From assembly GCA_947503525.1 (NCBI GenBank), contig CANNEA010000009.1, forward strand, positions 62,001 to 126,000: a stretch of 64,000 nucleotides of DNA, read 5' to 3'. Each line of letters opens with the position of its first letter. The first letter of the stretch is position 1. Position numbers and translations under genes: made by a program. Below, in pieces: positions 25,705 to 34,501 of the stretch. The notes below the pieces were generated by a model, which ran no database searches, was not told the DNA's origin, and worked only from the letters and a program-made list of their open reading frames with translations. This stretch comes from an uncultured Carboxylicivirga sp. (GTDB lineage: Bacteria; Bacteroidota; Bacteroidia; Bacteroidales; Marinilabiliaceae).

Positions 25705-27306
25705 TTAAAAATTATTATATAATGCTTTTAATGAGGTTCTAATTCCAAAATAAAAGTGCTGGGTTTCTTCTGTTCTTTGATCATTTGTGAGCTCTCGTAA
25801 ACGCATTCCAGCAAAAACGTTAAACATGTTTCGAGGATTAATTAAATAGCTCACATTCATATCGGCATTATAAACATTGGTTCTCAGCCCTTGTCCTATC
25901 ACGTGTCCGTAATCATAAGGGCGTTGGGTATTTGGCTTCAAAACATCCTTGCCCCAACTTACATCATCATCAAAATCTTCGCCATACATAGCTGTCATCA
26001 ATTCAGCCTTAAACATTAATCGGCGATGACGATAACGAATCACTCCATATCCTTCCTTAAAATTAGCACCTAATAGATGCGCTAAAGGTTGTTGATAATG
26101 ACCATATGCATACATTGTAGTATAGTGCGAATAGGTATATGGACGAACCTGATTATATTCCATCTGAACATCCAGATTTTTAATCCCGAACAAATCAAAA
26201 GTTTTTAAACCAACTTGATAACCCTGTTTGTTGGCCCACCATTTCGATCCGCTAAAAACCTCATCTGCCTTAAATTCTCCCATCACAAACTGTCCATAAA
26301 AAGTAAGCCATTTAGCTGCAATAAACTTTGCATTAAATCCCATGGTAACATTATCAGGAGATCCTAAAGAGTATTCCACTGGTCTCAAAAAAGCCACCGG
26401 ATTCAAATAGTGCATATCAAATCCGCGATAGCCCGTAGAATCCTGCTCGGCATAAACCACGCTTGCAAAAAATCCAAGACTGGCTCTTTTGCCAATATTC
26501 CAATCCAAATATTGAAACACTCCATATTTACCCGGATACCTGTAATCTACTGCATCCTTAGCCTTATCATATTGAAGCATTTTATTATATATAACCGTGT
26601 ACTTTATTTTCCAAAAATCAGCGGTCAGCTTCACATAGGGGTAACTATACGAAACATCGGACAGAAGCAATGAGCGATGACCATCACCCCAAAAGTGTTT
26701 CCCATTACCTAATTGAAAATTAAAATACTTGGCAAAATTAAAGGATATATAGCCTGTAACCTGAGAAAAATCGTGACCATTAGTCCCATATTCTTTTCGT
26801 TGGCCTTGCCCGGGCATTACTTCAGTCTGTCGTGCAAACTGATCGATATAGTTAGGAACTACAGCTTGGTTTTCAACAAAATCGGTATAGAAATGAAAAT
26901 GCTTACCAATATTTCCTTTTATAAAAAGTCCTCGTGTATTTGTGTAAGTAGTTAAACCATCAACCGTTTCTTGTCCGCCTTCAAAGTTGAAAATTGGATT
27001 CACAACAATATTAATATCATCCTTTTTAAGTTGAAATAGATCGTCGTGAAATATTCTTTTCCAAAAATTCAAATGACCTGAAGGAACTTTTAAACCATCA
27101 TAAAGTACAGAATCCGTATTGACAACTTGATTAAGTTGATCCATTCTATACTGCCGCACCGAAGTATGAAATTCAGATCCAGGCTTATATACATACCGAT
27201 CAAATGGTGAGTAATTAAAATCCTCATAATGACTCTGTAATTGAGTCATAGCATTCTGCACTAACAATAATCCCAGAAGAAAAAGAAAATATCTTAATTT
27301 AATCAT
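25705..27306 (-). CDS. RemB-like outer-membrane protein (Wzi-type barrel)
   Basis: 533 aa from ATG at 27306; the in-frame start at 27324 would add MIYLIV before the signal peptide. The signal ends NAMTQ. The mature protein is dominated by beta strands with many Tyr/Phe and a GNGKHFWGDGHRSLLLSD block; strand pattern and length match gliding-motility protein RemB and capsule-assembly Wzi-type barrels of Bacteroidota. RemB is a cell-surface protein linked to gliding in Flavobacterium. No other gliding genes are in the window, so a role in motility is not asserted. The gene is monocistronic on the minus strand. Confidence 0.75.
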   Translation of the reverse strand: MIKLRYFLFLLGLLLVQNAMTQLQSHYEDFNYSPFDRYVYKPGSEFHTSVRQYRMDQLNQVVNTDSVLYDGLKVPSGHLNFWKRIFHDDLFQLKKDDINIVVNPIFNFEGGQETVDGLTTYTNTRGLFIKGNIGKHFHFYTDFVENQAVVPNYIDQFARQTEVMPGQGQRKEYGTNGHDFSQVTGYISFNFAKYFNFQLGNGKHFWGDGHRSLLLSDVSYSYPYVKLTADFWKIKYTVIYNKMLQYDKAKDAVDYRYPGKYGVFQYLDWNIGKRASLGFFASVVYAEQDSTGYRGFDMHYLNPVAFLRPVEYSLGSPDNVTMGFNAKFIAAKWLTFYGQFVMGEFKADEVFSGSKWWANKQGYQVGLKTFDLFGIKNLDVQMEYNQVRPYTYSHYTTMYAYGHYQQPLAHLLGANFKEGYGVIRYRHRRLMFKAELMTAMYGEDFDDDVSWGKDVLKPNTQRPYDYGHVIGQGLRTNVYNADMNVSYLINPRNMFNVFAGMRLRELTNDQRTEETQHFYFGIRTSLKALYNNF

Positions 27307-27748
27307 AACAATTAGATAGATCACAGCGAATATAGCAATTTCAATACAGGCATGCTATACGCCCTTATAATAGTTATGTTACGAAAGTTTAGGAGGAATT
27401 GAAACCGAAACGGTCAATTGAAGATATAAAAAAAGAAGTGAAAAGCTTTTGCATCGCTCGTTATCCATAAATGGCTAACTTTTGCCAAGATCCTCGTATC
27501 CCTATTATAGCGAGGCGCACTAGCTTTTCGCTCCCAATCTGCTTACGCAGGCATTAAATTAAATTCAAATGTAAATTACTAAATAATTTCAATTCTGTCA
27601 AGGATTTTAGTACATTTTTGCAATAGTTTATTTCTGAATATTACAACATTTTTTACCTGAATAATGGAAGTTACTACTTATAAAATATTTAATTTGCCAA
27701 CATAAACCATAGCTGTTCTTGGTATTATAATCTATACGAAAAATCGTA
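27307..27748. other. 442-bp intergenic region between divergent genes
   Basis: It holds the start regions of two divergent genes (RemB-like and AsmA-like) and an imperfect inverted repeat at 27437-27532. No coding sequence or RNA gene was recognised. Confidence 0.6.
27437..27532. repeat. Long imperfect inverted repeat in a divergent intergenic region
   Basis: The left arm (AGTGAAAAGCTTTTGC...) and the reverse complement of the right arm (AGCGAAAAGCTAGTGC...) agree at 13 of 16 outer positions, enclosing about 60 nt. It is not preceded or followed by a U-tract, so it is not an obvious terminator. Confidence 0.5.
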
Positions 27749-30730
27749 ATGAAGTTATTCGCTAAACTTATACTCTACGCATTTCTTACGGTAATACTAT
27801 TTACTGTAGTCGTGTTTGCCTTTGTTGAATACGCTGAAGAAGCGGTATTAAAGATTACACTCAAGGAAACAAATAAGACTTTTGGGACAGAGCTAGATGT
27901 AAAGGACATAAATCTTTCATTTATTAATGAATTTCCATTTACCAGCATTGAATTAATTGATGTATCATTGGTTAATCCAACCCAGGAAATGGATACAATA
28001 ATTCAATCCAAGAGTATTGCTCTAGCTGTTAAGCCCTTTGACCTAATAGATGGAAATATTGATATTGCCTATGCCAGATGGAATGATGCCCATATCCATT
28101 TTTTTACTGATTCTTTAGGACGAAATAATTTTGATTTTTTACTTAAAAAGTCTTCTTTATCTGATTCAGACACGACTAGCTCGTCATCATTGTTTTTAGA
28201 CGTAAATGATGTTATATTTAAGAATATAAGCTTCCAATTTGAAGACAGAACACTTCAAGCCAAGAGCACGGTTTTATTCTCAGAACTGTATATGCAGGCA
28301 TCATTAAAAGACAAGGAAAAACAAGCTTCTTTAAAAGGCCAAATAGAATTATACGAAGCAGGTTATGCCCATTCTACACTTGAACGTCTTGAACAACTTA
28401 AAATTGATATTAATGCGAAATTATACAACGATAGCATTCAATTAATAAATGGATATATCGAATCGGAAGGTATAAAGTCAGCAATAAAAGGCTTAATACA
28501 ATTGGATGATCACTTTAACAGCAACTTAAGCATTTCCGGAACAGAATTACAACTACAGGATCTAAAAAAATACATACCCGACAGTTTAATTCAATCGTAT
28601 GGAATTGAAAGTACATCAGGCCTGGTGAGTATCGATGCGACTATTGAAGGAGCTTTAGTCGACTCTATTCTTCCACAGATAACTGCAACTATTATTCTTA
28701 AAGATGTATCAGCATGCATATTAAATTACCCGCCAATCAAGGCTATTAATGCGGACCTTACCTACACTAATGGCATCGATCGAAGTATAGAATCAACTTC
28801 AATCAATATCAAAAACTTAAACGCTCGTACAGAAAAAAGCTATGTTTCTTTAAAGGCTCAATTCCAAAATTTAAATCAAATCAATTACGCATTTAATTCA
28901 AATATCAACATTGATTTTGATGAATTAAAGGCCTTTATCCCGGAAAACATGGAACTTGCTTTTTCGGGGCAACTTCAAAGCGAAATTTCAAGTCGAGGTA
29001 TTATTCCCGATCCAATTGACTTATACTTTTTTGATCAACTTCTGGAAAATAGTTTGGCTACCTTAGTCTTCAATGAAGTTGAATTGGCAATGGATTCAAG
29101 TGTCTCTATTAAAGAATTGAATGGGCAGTTTGAATACTCTTCAAAGCAATTTGACCTCTCCTCTCTAAGTTGCTTTTTACCTGAGTATGATCTAAGGATT
29201 AAACCCTCAACTGCTAAAGGCCATTTTACCGGTGCTCCGAGCCAATTGGACGAGGCATTCTTTCAATTGGACACATTTAACCTAAACGTCAACTCAAGCC
29301 ATTTAAAAGGCAAGGCGCATTACCAAAATGGAATTAAACCAGCTTATGAAATTGTAAGTCAATTAGATGTTGATTTGGCAGACTGGGCTCAGTTTATACC
29401 AGACTCGATAGTGTCTCAGTTTACCGGTCAATTCCAGGCCAACATTAACTCCAAGGGAAATTATCACCCAGACTCCATTCAAATGGATGCAATGGAATTG
29501 CTTTTCACTCAAAGTTATCTTGATTTAAAAACTACTGATTTAAATATTTCTTCCTGGGATGAAAAAGTGAAACTTGATGACTTTTTTGGGAAAGTAGAAA
29601 TGAAAAACGATACTATCTTTCTCGATAAGCTTACCGGCTCGTTCAATGGTTCGGAATTTATGGCTGACTCAACATTGATCACCGCTCTATACAATGCTGT
29701 GCTTTTAAATCAAGCCAAACAAGTTAAAGTTGAAGGAACTTTTCATTTGGATGAATTAGATTATGCAACGATAGAACCTTTTCTTGTTCAGGATAGCACT
29801 GCAGTTAATGTGAATTCGAGCGATAGTATCTCAACCAACTATACTTTTTTGGTTAGAGGAAAAGCCTCAGCCTATAGCCTTAAATACGATAATGCCACTT
29901 TTTATAATGTCAATAGTTATTTCAGCTTAAGCGATAGTTTGTACATATTGGATGATTTGTATTTTGAGGCATTTAATGGTAAAATGCTTAATTCTATTAA
30001 GTATAAAATTGAGCCTAATAACCAACAGGAGATCTGGGTGAAAAATAACATTCAAGGCATGGATATCGACCAATTACTTCGGGATTTTAACAATTTTGAG
30101 GATTTTGGAAACGACAACATTACACATGAACAAATAAACGGTTTGTTCACTACTAATCTGGATGGTCATTTTGTTATGAAGGACGGTGATTTACAATACG
30201 ACGCCATTGAATTAAGCGGTGATATGTTATTGGAAGAAGGAAGACTCAAAGACTATGGTATAGCGGCCGAGATTGGAAAAGAAAACAATATTGACAATCT
30301 GGATAATCTTGAGTTTAACACAATCGAAACGAAGGTATTCATTTATAAAAATGTGATTTACGTTCCCAGAACGAATATTAACAACAACGCCCTTGATGTA
30401 ACCATATATGGTAGACAAGAATTTGGAGATGATTGTAAATATCATCTTAGATTCTATTTAAAGGAATTATTAAAAAGAGGACAAGCCAAGAATATTGAGC
30501 GAAAGAAAAACAAAAAAGATACTAAAGAACACGGTGGAGTGAAGGGTTCTTCTAACGTATTTGTTTTTTACGAAATTGAAGAAGGTAAAACCAAAATGTG
30601 GCGGGAAAGTAAAAACTCGAAGAAAGCCGAGCAACTGAGAATGATAATTAAGATGCAAGAAACCGGATTAAAAATCACATTTAATCCAAGAGCAATTAGC
30701 TATGAAACTGGGGTTAATAAAAACGACTAA
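27749..30730 (+). CDS. AsmA-like family protein
   Basis: 993 aa. A single N-terminal membrane helix (about 5-28, LILYAFLTVILFTVVVFAFV) anchors a very long periplasmic chain of repeated beta segments (for example DVNDVIFKNISFQFEDRTLQ), the chorein/AsmA-type architecture used for phospholipid transfer between the membranes. The conserved C-terminal AsmA region (LDVTIYGRQEFGDDCKYHLR) is present. Length is normal for large bacterial AsmA-like proteins. It is followed after 3 nt by a DsbA-like thioredoxin, and 10 nt after that by a Cys-rich lipoprotein, so the three form an operon. Confidence 0.8.
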   Translation: MKLFAKLILYAFLTVILFTVVVFAFVEYAEEAVLKITLKETNKTFGTELDVKDINLSFINEFPFTSIELIDVSLVNPTQEMDTIIQSKSIALAVKPFDLIDGNIDIAYARWNDAHIHFFTDSLGRNNFDFLLKKSSLSDSDTTSSSSLFLDVNDVIFKNISFQFEDRTLQAKSTVLFSELYMQASLKDKEKQASLKGQIELYEAGYAHSTLERLEQLKIDINAKLYNDSIQLINGYIESEGIKSAIKGLIQLDDHFNSNLSISGTELQLQDLKKYIPDSLIQSYGIESTSGLVSIDATIEGALVDSILPQITATIILKDVSACILNYPPIKAINADLTYTNGIDRSIESTSINIKNLNARTEKSYVSLKAQFQNLNQINYAFNSNINIDFDELKAFIPENMELAFSGQLQSEISSRGIIPDPIDLYFFDQLLENSLATLVFNEVELAMDSSVSIKELNGQFEYSSKQFDLSSLSCFLPEYDLRIKPSTAKGHFTGAPSQLDEAFFQLDTFNLNVNSSHLKGKAHYQNGIKPAYEIVSQLDVDLADWAQFIPDSIVSQFTGQFQANINSKGNYHPDSIQMDAMELLFTQSYLDLKTTDLNISSWDEKVKLDDFFGKVEMKNDTIFLDKLTGSFNGSEFMADSTLITALYNAVLLNQAKQVKVEGTFHLDELDYATIEPFLVQDSTAVNVNSSDSISTNYTFLVRGKASAYSLKYDNATFYNVNSYFSLSDSLYILDDLYFEAFNGKMLNSIKYKIEPNNQQEIWVKNNIQGMDIDQLLRDFNNFEDFGNDNITHEQINGLFTTNLDGHFVMKDGDLQYDAIELSGDMLLEEGRLKDYGIAAEIGKENNIDNLDNLEFNTIETKVFIYKNVIYVPRTNINNNALDVTIYGRQEFGDDCKYHLRFYLKELLKRGQAKNIERKKNKKDTKEHGGVKGSSNVFVFYEIEEGKTKMWRESKNSKKAEQLRMIIKMQETGLKITFNPRAISYETGVNKND

Positions 30731-30733
30731 AGA

Positions 30734-31396
30734 ATGAGCGTTAACAATAAAACTATAACATCATTGACTGTTTATGCTATTTCCTTAATTCTGGTTATTC
30801 TAATAACTTTTAAACTGATATCCGTATCTTCAGCAAAACATAAACCTACCGCCCAGCTTTCTTCGCCAATTACTTTAAATGAATTAGATATTATTTATGG
30901 CCAGGAAAGTTCAAAACAGGATCTATTCTTATTCTTTAACTATAACTGTATGCATTGCCAGGCCTTTTTTAATGAGGCCTTTGATACGGTAAAAAAGGAA
31001 TTTATAGACCAAGGTAAAATAAGGTTAATCCTTAAGCCGTTAGAAGTTGAACAACACCCAGATGTATTATATGCACTTCAAACCGCAGTTTGCATCAACA
31101 GGTTCGGCTCATTCAATGAGCTACATGAATTATTATTATACAACCCCATGGTTGTATATTCCGATGAGTTTAAAAATTTGGTAGACGATTTTATTAATTC
31201 AAATGCTCATTTGGCAGAATGTTTGCTAGATAACAATGACTATAGTTACCTAAAAAATAACATACTAGATTTCTATAAGAACAATATGACAGCAACACCT
31301 ACCTTTGTGATCAACAACAATATCTACAAAGGTTTTAAGGATACTCAAACTTTAATAAAGATTATTCGTAAAGAATTAAAAAATACAACTCAATAA
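30734..31396 (+). CDS. DsbA-like thioredoxin-fold protein, membrane-anchored
   Basis: 220 aa. An N-terminal membrane helix (about 9-30) is followed by a periplasmic thioredoxin fold with the redox motif NCMHC (Cys72, Cys75) and a cis-Pro loop (TATPTFVI). Two extra cysteines (AVCINRF and LAECLLD) lie in the helical insertion, as in DsbA/DsbC-type proteins. The family oxidises or isomerises disulfides in exported proteins. It starts 3 nt after the AsmA-like gene and precedes a lipoprotein with eight cysteines, which is a plausible client. No DsbB is in the window. Confidence 0.82.
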   Translation: MSVNNKTITSLTVYAISLILVILITFKLISVSSAKHKPTAQLSSPITLNELDIIYGQESSKQDLFLFFNYNCMHCQAFFNEAFDTVKKEFIDQGKIRLILKPLEVEQHPDVLYALQTAVCINRFGSFNELHELLLYNPMVVYSDEFKNLVDDFINSNAHLAECLLDNNDYSYLKNNILDFYKNNMTATPTFVINNNIYKGFKDTQTLIKIIRKELKNTTQ

Positions 31397-31406
31397 ACCA
31401 TTAAAC

Positions 31407-31733
31407 ATGAACAAAAAACTATTTGCGCTACCCTTATTATTATTCGGACTGTTAACACTTATTCAGTTCGGCTGCGAAACAGATCCTGAAGAAGTTTGTG
31501 AAGAATATGAAGCTTGTGATGTAAGTGCAACCACATGTTGCACCGACGAAAGTTCTTGTTATTACAAATATAATGGTAAAACTTATCCGGATACGGCGGA
31601 AGGCTTGGCAGAACTACTAGAAGCCATGTGTCCACAAGCAAGCACTGTTGAGCTTAAATTAATTCAGGAGAAACTTAATGCTCATACATTACAACTGATA
31701 AACAAAGCACGTTCAGAAGCAATTTGCAATTAA
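31407..31733 (+). CDS. Small Cys-rich lipoprotein
   Basis: 108 aa. A signal peptide with lipobox ends at Cys23 (LIQFGC). The mature chain has seven further Cys at 31, 37, 44, 45, 51, 75 and 107, including adjacent CC. The N-terminal part is acidic, and the C-terminal part is a Leu/Lys-rich helix. Several disulfides are likely, and the DsbA-like gene 10 nt upstream could form them. No family was recognised. It is the last gene of the operon, before a strong terminator. Confidence 0.7.
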   Translation: MNKKLFALPLLLFGLLTLIQFGCETDPEEVCEEYEACDVSATTCCTDESSCYYKYNGKTYPDTAEGLAELLEAMCPQASTVELKLIQEKLNAHTLQLINKARSEAICN

Positions 31734-31741
31734 GACATTAC

Positions 31742-31776
31742 ATGAGCTAATCCACTCGGTTAGCTCATTTTTTTTT
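31742..31776 (+). terminator. Intrinsic terminator overlapping the 3' end of the TlpA-like gene
   Basis: Stem ATGAGCTAA / TTAGCTCAT, then nine T. The T-run is the last Lys codons of the convergent minus-strand gene read backwards. Confidence 0.8.
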
Positions 31777-32301
31777 ACTACAAAACAAACACCACTTCTT
31801 CTTTTTCAATTTCCGAAGTTTATCTTCTAAAGCTTCACCACGTAGGTTAGTTGCCACAATAATACCTTCGCCATCTATTAAAAAGTTTGCAGGTATACCT
31901 TTTACACCATAAAGTTTTGACGCTTCATTTCGCCATCCTTTTAAATCACTGACATGATAAGGCCATATTAACCCATCTTCTTCAATGGCTTTTATCCACG
32001 ATTTTTGCTTCATATCCAATGACACCGAGAAAATCGTAAAGCCTTTGGCATTTTTAAATTCAACATCCTTGTAATTCAAATATGAATTAACTACATGAGG
32101 GTTTTCCTTTCGGCAAGGCGCACACCACGATGCCCAGAAATCAATCAAAACCATTTGGCCTTTTAAAGAAGAAAGACTTATGGTCTCACCCTGCGGAGAT
32201 AACTGGATTATATCCGGTGCCTTGTCGCCAACGGCATAACCTTGAGCCATAGCGGCATTGGCCAATATAATGAAAACAACTATATAGAAATATTTAATCA
32301 T
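31765..32301 (-). CDS. TlpA/ResA-like thiol-disulfide oxidoreductase, exported
   Basis: 178 aa. A signal peptide ends NAAMAQ. The thioredoxin fold has the catalytic motif WASWCAPC (Cys60, Cys63), with RKENPHV following, and a cis-Pro loop (VKGIPANFLI). Length matches TlpA/ResA proteins that reduce disulfides on apocytochromes or other envelope proteins. The extreme C-terminus, WCLFCSKKK, carries a second CxxC (Cys171, Cys174) not usual in the family. It is monocistronic, converging on the Cys-rich lipoprotein operon. Confidence 0.85.
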   Translation of the reverse strand: MIKYFYIVVFIILANAAMAQGYAVGDKAPDIIQLSPQGETISLSSLKGQMVLIDFWASWCAPCRKENPHVVNSYLNYKDVEFKNAKGFTIFSVSLDMKQKSWIKAIEEDGLIWPYHVSDLKGWRNEASKLYGVKGIPANFLIDGEGIIVATNLRGEALEDKLRKLKKKKWCLFCSKKK

Positions 32302-32523
32302 ATTTTTGAATTTCAGGTATCAACTGCCTAATATAAGCGTTTTATAATTTTAAATAAGTAAAATCTCATTCCTTCTACATCAGACTTCAACAATGGGTTT
32401 CATTTTTAGCCAAACTCTTTAATAATTTCGCTAATTTGACTATCTTTTCAATGCACAACGATTACGAATGACTCGGTATAACAAGTAAAATCCTTTATCT
32501 ATTCAATTGGTATAAAATAAACT

Positions 32524-33303
32524 ATGCATAAGCGAATAAAAATACTGCTAATCACAATTGTTTTATCTATCGGGCTGATAAGCACATCTTTTCTTTTTCC
32601 TTTTGGATTTTCCTCAATCCATCATGGCTTTAGTGCCGACTTTTGGTTGTTTATTAGTCATTCCGGCGGTACGTTTGGAGTACCTATCATTACCTGCCTG
32701 TTTTGTATTATTATCAGCTTTCAATTTAAAGGATGGCTTAAAAAGTCTATGGTCATTACTCTTTCCTTACTCACTTTCTCGGTCATCCTGGGCGGTTTTG
32801 CTCAATTAAACGAATATTTTATAAAAGAAAAACTAAAAATACAACGTCCTAACATTAAATACCTTGATGCGCAAAAAGTACTAAATGCGGATAAGCTATA
32901 CATGCAGCCAACAAAACAAGCCCGACGGGAATATTTTAAGCAACATTTGGATGCTAAGAATATCTCTACGTTTTACTTTGATGATAAACCATTGCATCCG
33001 GATGTAATGGAGCATTGGCTGCACGAGACAGGTTACTCCTTCCCTTCCGGTCATTCGGTTAATGCCTTTTTAATGGCAACACTAATAGGCTATATCCTAT
33101 TGTTTATTTATGCCGATTTCAGACGAAAGATGCTATTTCTGTTACCGTTTACATGGGCCATATTAGTAGCTTTATCCAGAGTTATTCTTGGAGTCCATTC
33201 ACCAACAGATGTTACTTTCGGCGCCACTTGGGGTTGTATAAGCGGCTTAATAATTATCCGATTGGGGATTATAGATAAATATTTAAAACAGAAACAATCC
33301 TAG
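32524..33303 (+). CDS. PAP2-family membrane phosphatase
   Basis: 259 aa with about five to six membrane helices. The three PAP2 motifs are present: KEKLKIQRP (Lys-x6-Arg-Pro), SFPSGHSVN (motif 2 with catalytic His) and SRVILGVHSPTDV (motif 3 with Arg and nucleophile His). Such enzymes hydrolyse phosphate from lipid substrates such as phosphatidylglycerolphosphate or undecaprenyl pyrophosphate, with the active site facing the periplasm. An unusually long hydrophilic loop (about 100-155) sits between motifs 1 and 2. It stands alone. Confidence 0.87.
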   Translation: MHKRIKILLITIVLSIGLISTSFLFPFGFSSIHHGFSADFWLFISHSGGTFGVPIITCLFCIIISFQFKGWLKKSMVITLSLLTFSVILGGFAQLNEYFIKEKLKIQRPNIKYLDAQKVLNADKLYMQPTKQARREYFKQHLDAKNISTFYFDDKPLHPDVMEHWLHETGYSFPSGHSVNAFLMATLIGYILLFIYADFRRKMLFLLPFTWAILVALSRVILGVHSPTDVTFGATWGCISGLIIIRLGIIDKYLKQKQS

Positions 33304-33323
33304 CTACACTATCTTGAATTACA

Positions 33324-33782
33324 TTATACAAATCCAATTCTACCATCGAATGAAAATGGATGAAGACTGTAGTTAAGTTCATTTACCAATTTGCAAGTCG
33401 GATTAATTAAATAATTACTTTCCGATTTTATTACCGCAGATGGAATCCTTAATAGCAATTGCGTGGGATCCTGTAAAAAACGACTTCCTAATTCCTGAGT
33501 TACCTCACTATAAGGGAAATCATCCCAATCTAACTTTACTTTCCCCATATCTATTTTATCCACAGAAATTGAATCAGGCACTTCAATTTTCATTACCTGA
33601 AGATCTGTAGGTAAATTTGTCAAGCTTGATAAATGAATGAATTTTTCCCACGCCGCCAGGGAAATAGATTCTGCAGCATATACCACTCTTGTTCCTTTTC
33701 GATGCCATCGACCTGCTGCATAGATACCTCCCATACCTTCCAGGTTAGCATATGCTTGCTTTACTATTCGATAAATATACAT
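33324..33782 (-). CDS. RES-domain toxin of a Xre/RES toxin-antitoxin pair
   Basis: 152 aa. RES signature residues are visible: an N-terminal Arg in MYIYRIV, GRWHRKG (Arg), AAESISLAAWEKFIH (Glu) and a C-terminal Asn/Ser region. RES toxins act on NAD+ (degradation in characterised cases). The start codon overlaps the antitoxin stop by 1 nt (TAATG), so the two are translationally coupled, with the antitoxin first. Length is normal and no disabling mutation is seen. Confidence 0.87.
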   Translation of the reverse strand: MYIYRIVKQAYANLEGMGGIYAAGRWHRKGTRVVYAAESISLAAWEKFIHLSSLTNLPTDLQVMKIEVPDSISVDKIDMGKVKLDWDDFPYSEVTQELGSRFLQDPTQLLLRIPSAVIKSESNYLINPTCKLVNELNYSLHPFSFDGRIGFV

Positions 33783-34174
33783 TAGACTACAAATCCATGT
33801 TCAATAGCAATCAACTCATCCATCAGCAACTGAATCCCCTGAAAAGTATCCAAATAGCTTTTAGGCTCAACACCTCCCATTGCAACATTTTCAGTACAGA
33901 TCCACCTTCTGAATTTTTCATCGTCTCCAAATACTTCCTGCCCACGCTTATATAAACGAGCTATAAATAATACTTTTTCAGAAGCATTGGCCGGTAGTCG
34001 ATCATTATTCTTTTTTAACTGGATGGTTCGAGATGTTAAATGTATAAAATCACTCATCTCTTTAAGTGTAAGACCTGTTTCCTGCAGAATAAGATTGAAA
34101 GTGTTTTTCTCAATCCCGACACGACTAAGTTTAATCAGCTCTTTCTCGTTATTTAAAAACCTAAGCGCTCCCAT
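33782..34174 (-). CDS. Xre/MbcA/ParS-type antitoxin
   Basis: 130 aa. An N-terminal Xre-like HTH (LTLKEMSDFIHLTSRTIQLK) is followed by the DUF2384/MbcA C-terminal toxin-binding domain (ARLYKRGQEVFGDDEKFRRW). It is expected to neutralise the RES toxin encoded by the overlapping next gene and to repress the pair. Direct repeats likely to be its operator lie immediately upstream (34177-34209). Confidence 0.88.
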   Translation of the reverse strand: MGALRFLNNEKELIKLSRVGIEKNTFNLILQETGLTLKEMSDFIHLTSRTIQLKKNNDRLPANASEKVLFIARLYKRGQEVFGDDEKFRRWICTENVAMGGVEPKSYLDTFQGIQLLMDELIAIEHGFVV

Positions 34175-34176
34175 AG

Positions 34177-34209
34177 CGAATATTTTCTTGTTAATATACG
34201 AATATTTTC
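34177..34209 (-). promoter_or_regulatory. Candidate operator/promoter of the RES/Xre operon
   Basis: Two identical 11-mers CGAATATTTTC at 34177-34187 and 34199-34209 are 22 bp apart, two helical turns. Together they also form an imperfect inverted repeat (about 12 of 14). On the minus strand a TTTG is followed after about 20 nt by TATATTAA, a weak Bacteroidota promoter, so the repeats overlap it. This is the classical layout for antitoxin autorepression. Confidence 0.55.
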
Positions 34210-34213
34210 GCTA

Positions 34214-34501
34214 CTATACAAATTTACTTAGATCTTACCCTAATACTTTAGTAGTTTAATATTATAGAACTAAAGGAATAAAACAACAGTATATTTTAAA
34301 TTGACATTGTAAATCAATAGGTGTAATTTTAATGTTAATATTCAAAACAAAGAGAATAATTGAACCTTAACACAACCGCCCGTTTTCATAAGTAACGTAC
34401 TTAATGAAATTTTTTCTCAGCACCTGTTAATCGCTTTTATTAAAATTTTAACAAGGATTACCATTCAAAAGTTATAATTCTAATATGAAGTCATACTCAT
34501 T
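34214..34501. other. Intergenic region upstream of the lipoprotein/radical-SAM pair
   Basis: AT-rich; together with the operator it makes the 327-bp gap between 34174 and 34502. No gene, RNA or strong hairpin was seen; it presumably carries the promoter for 34502. Confidence 0.5.
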
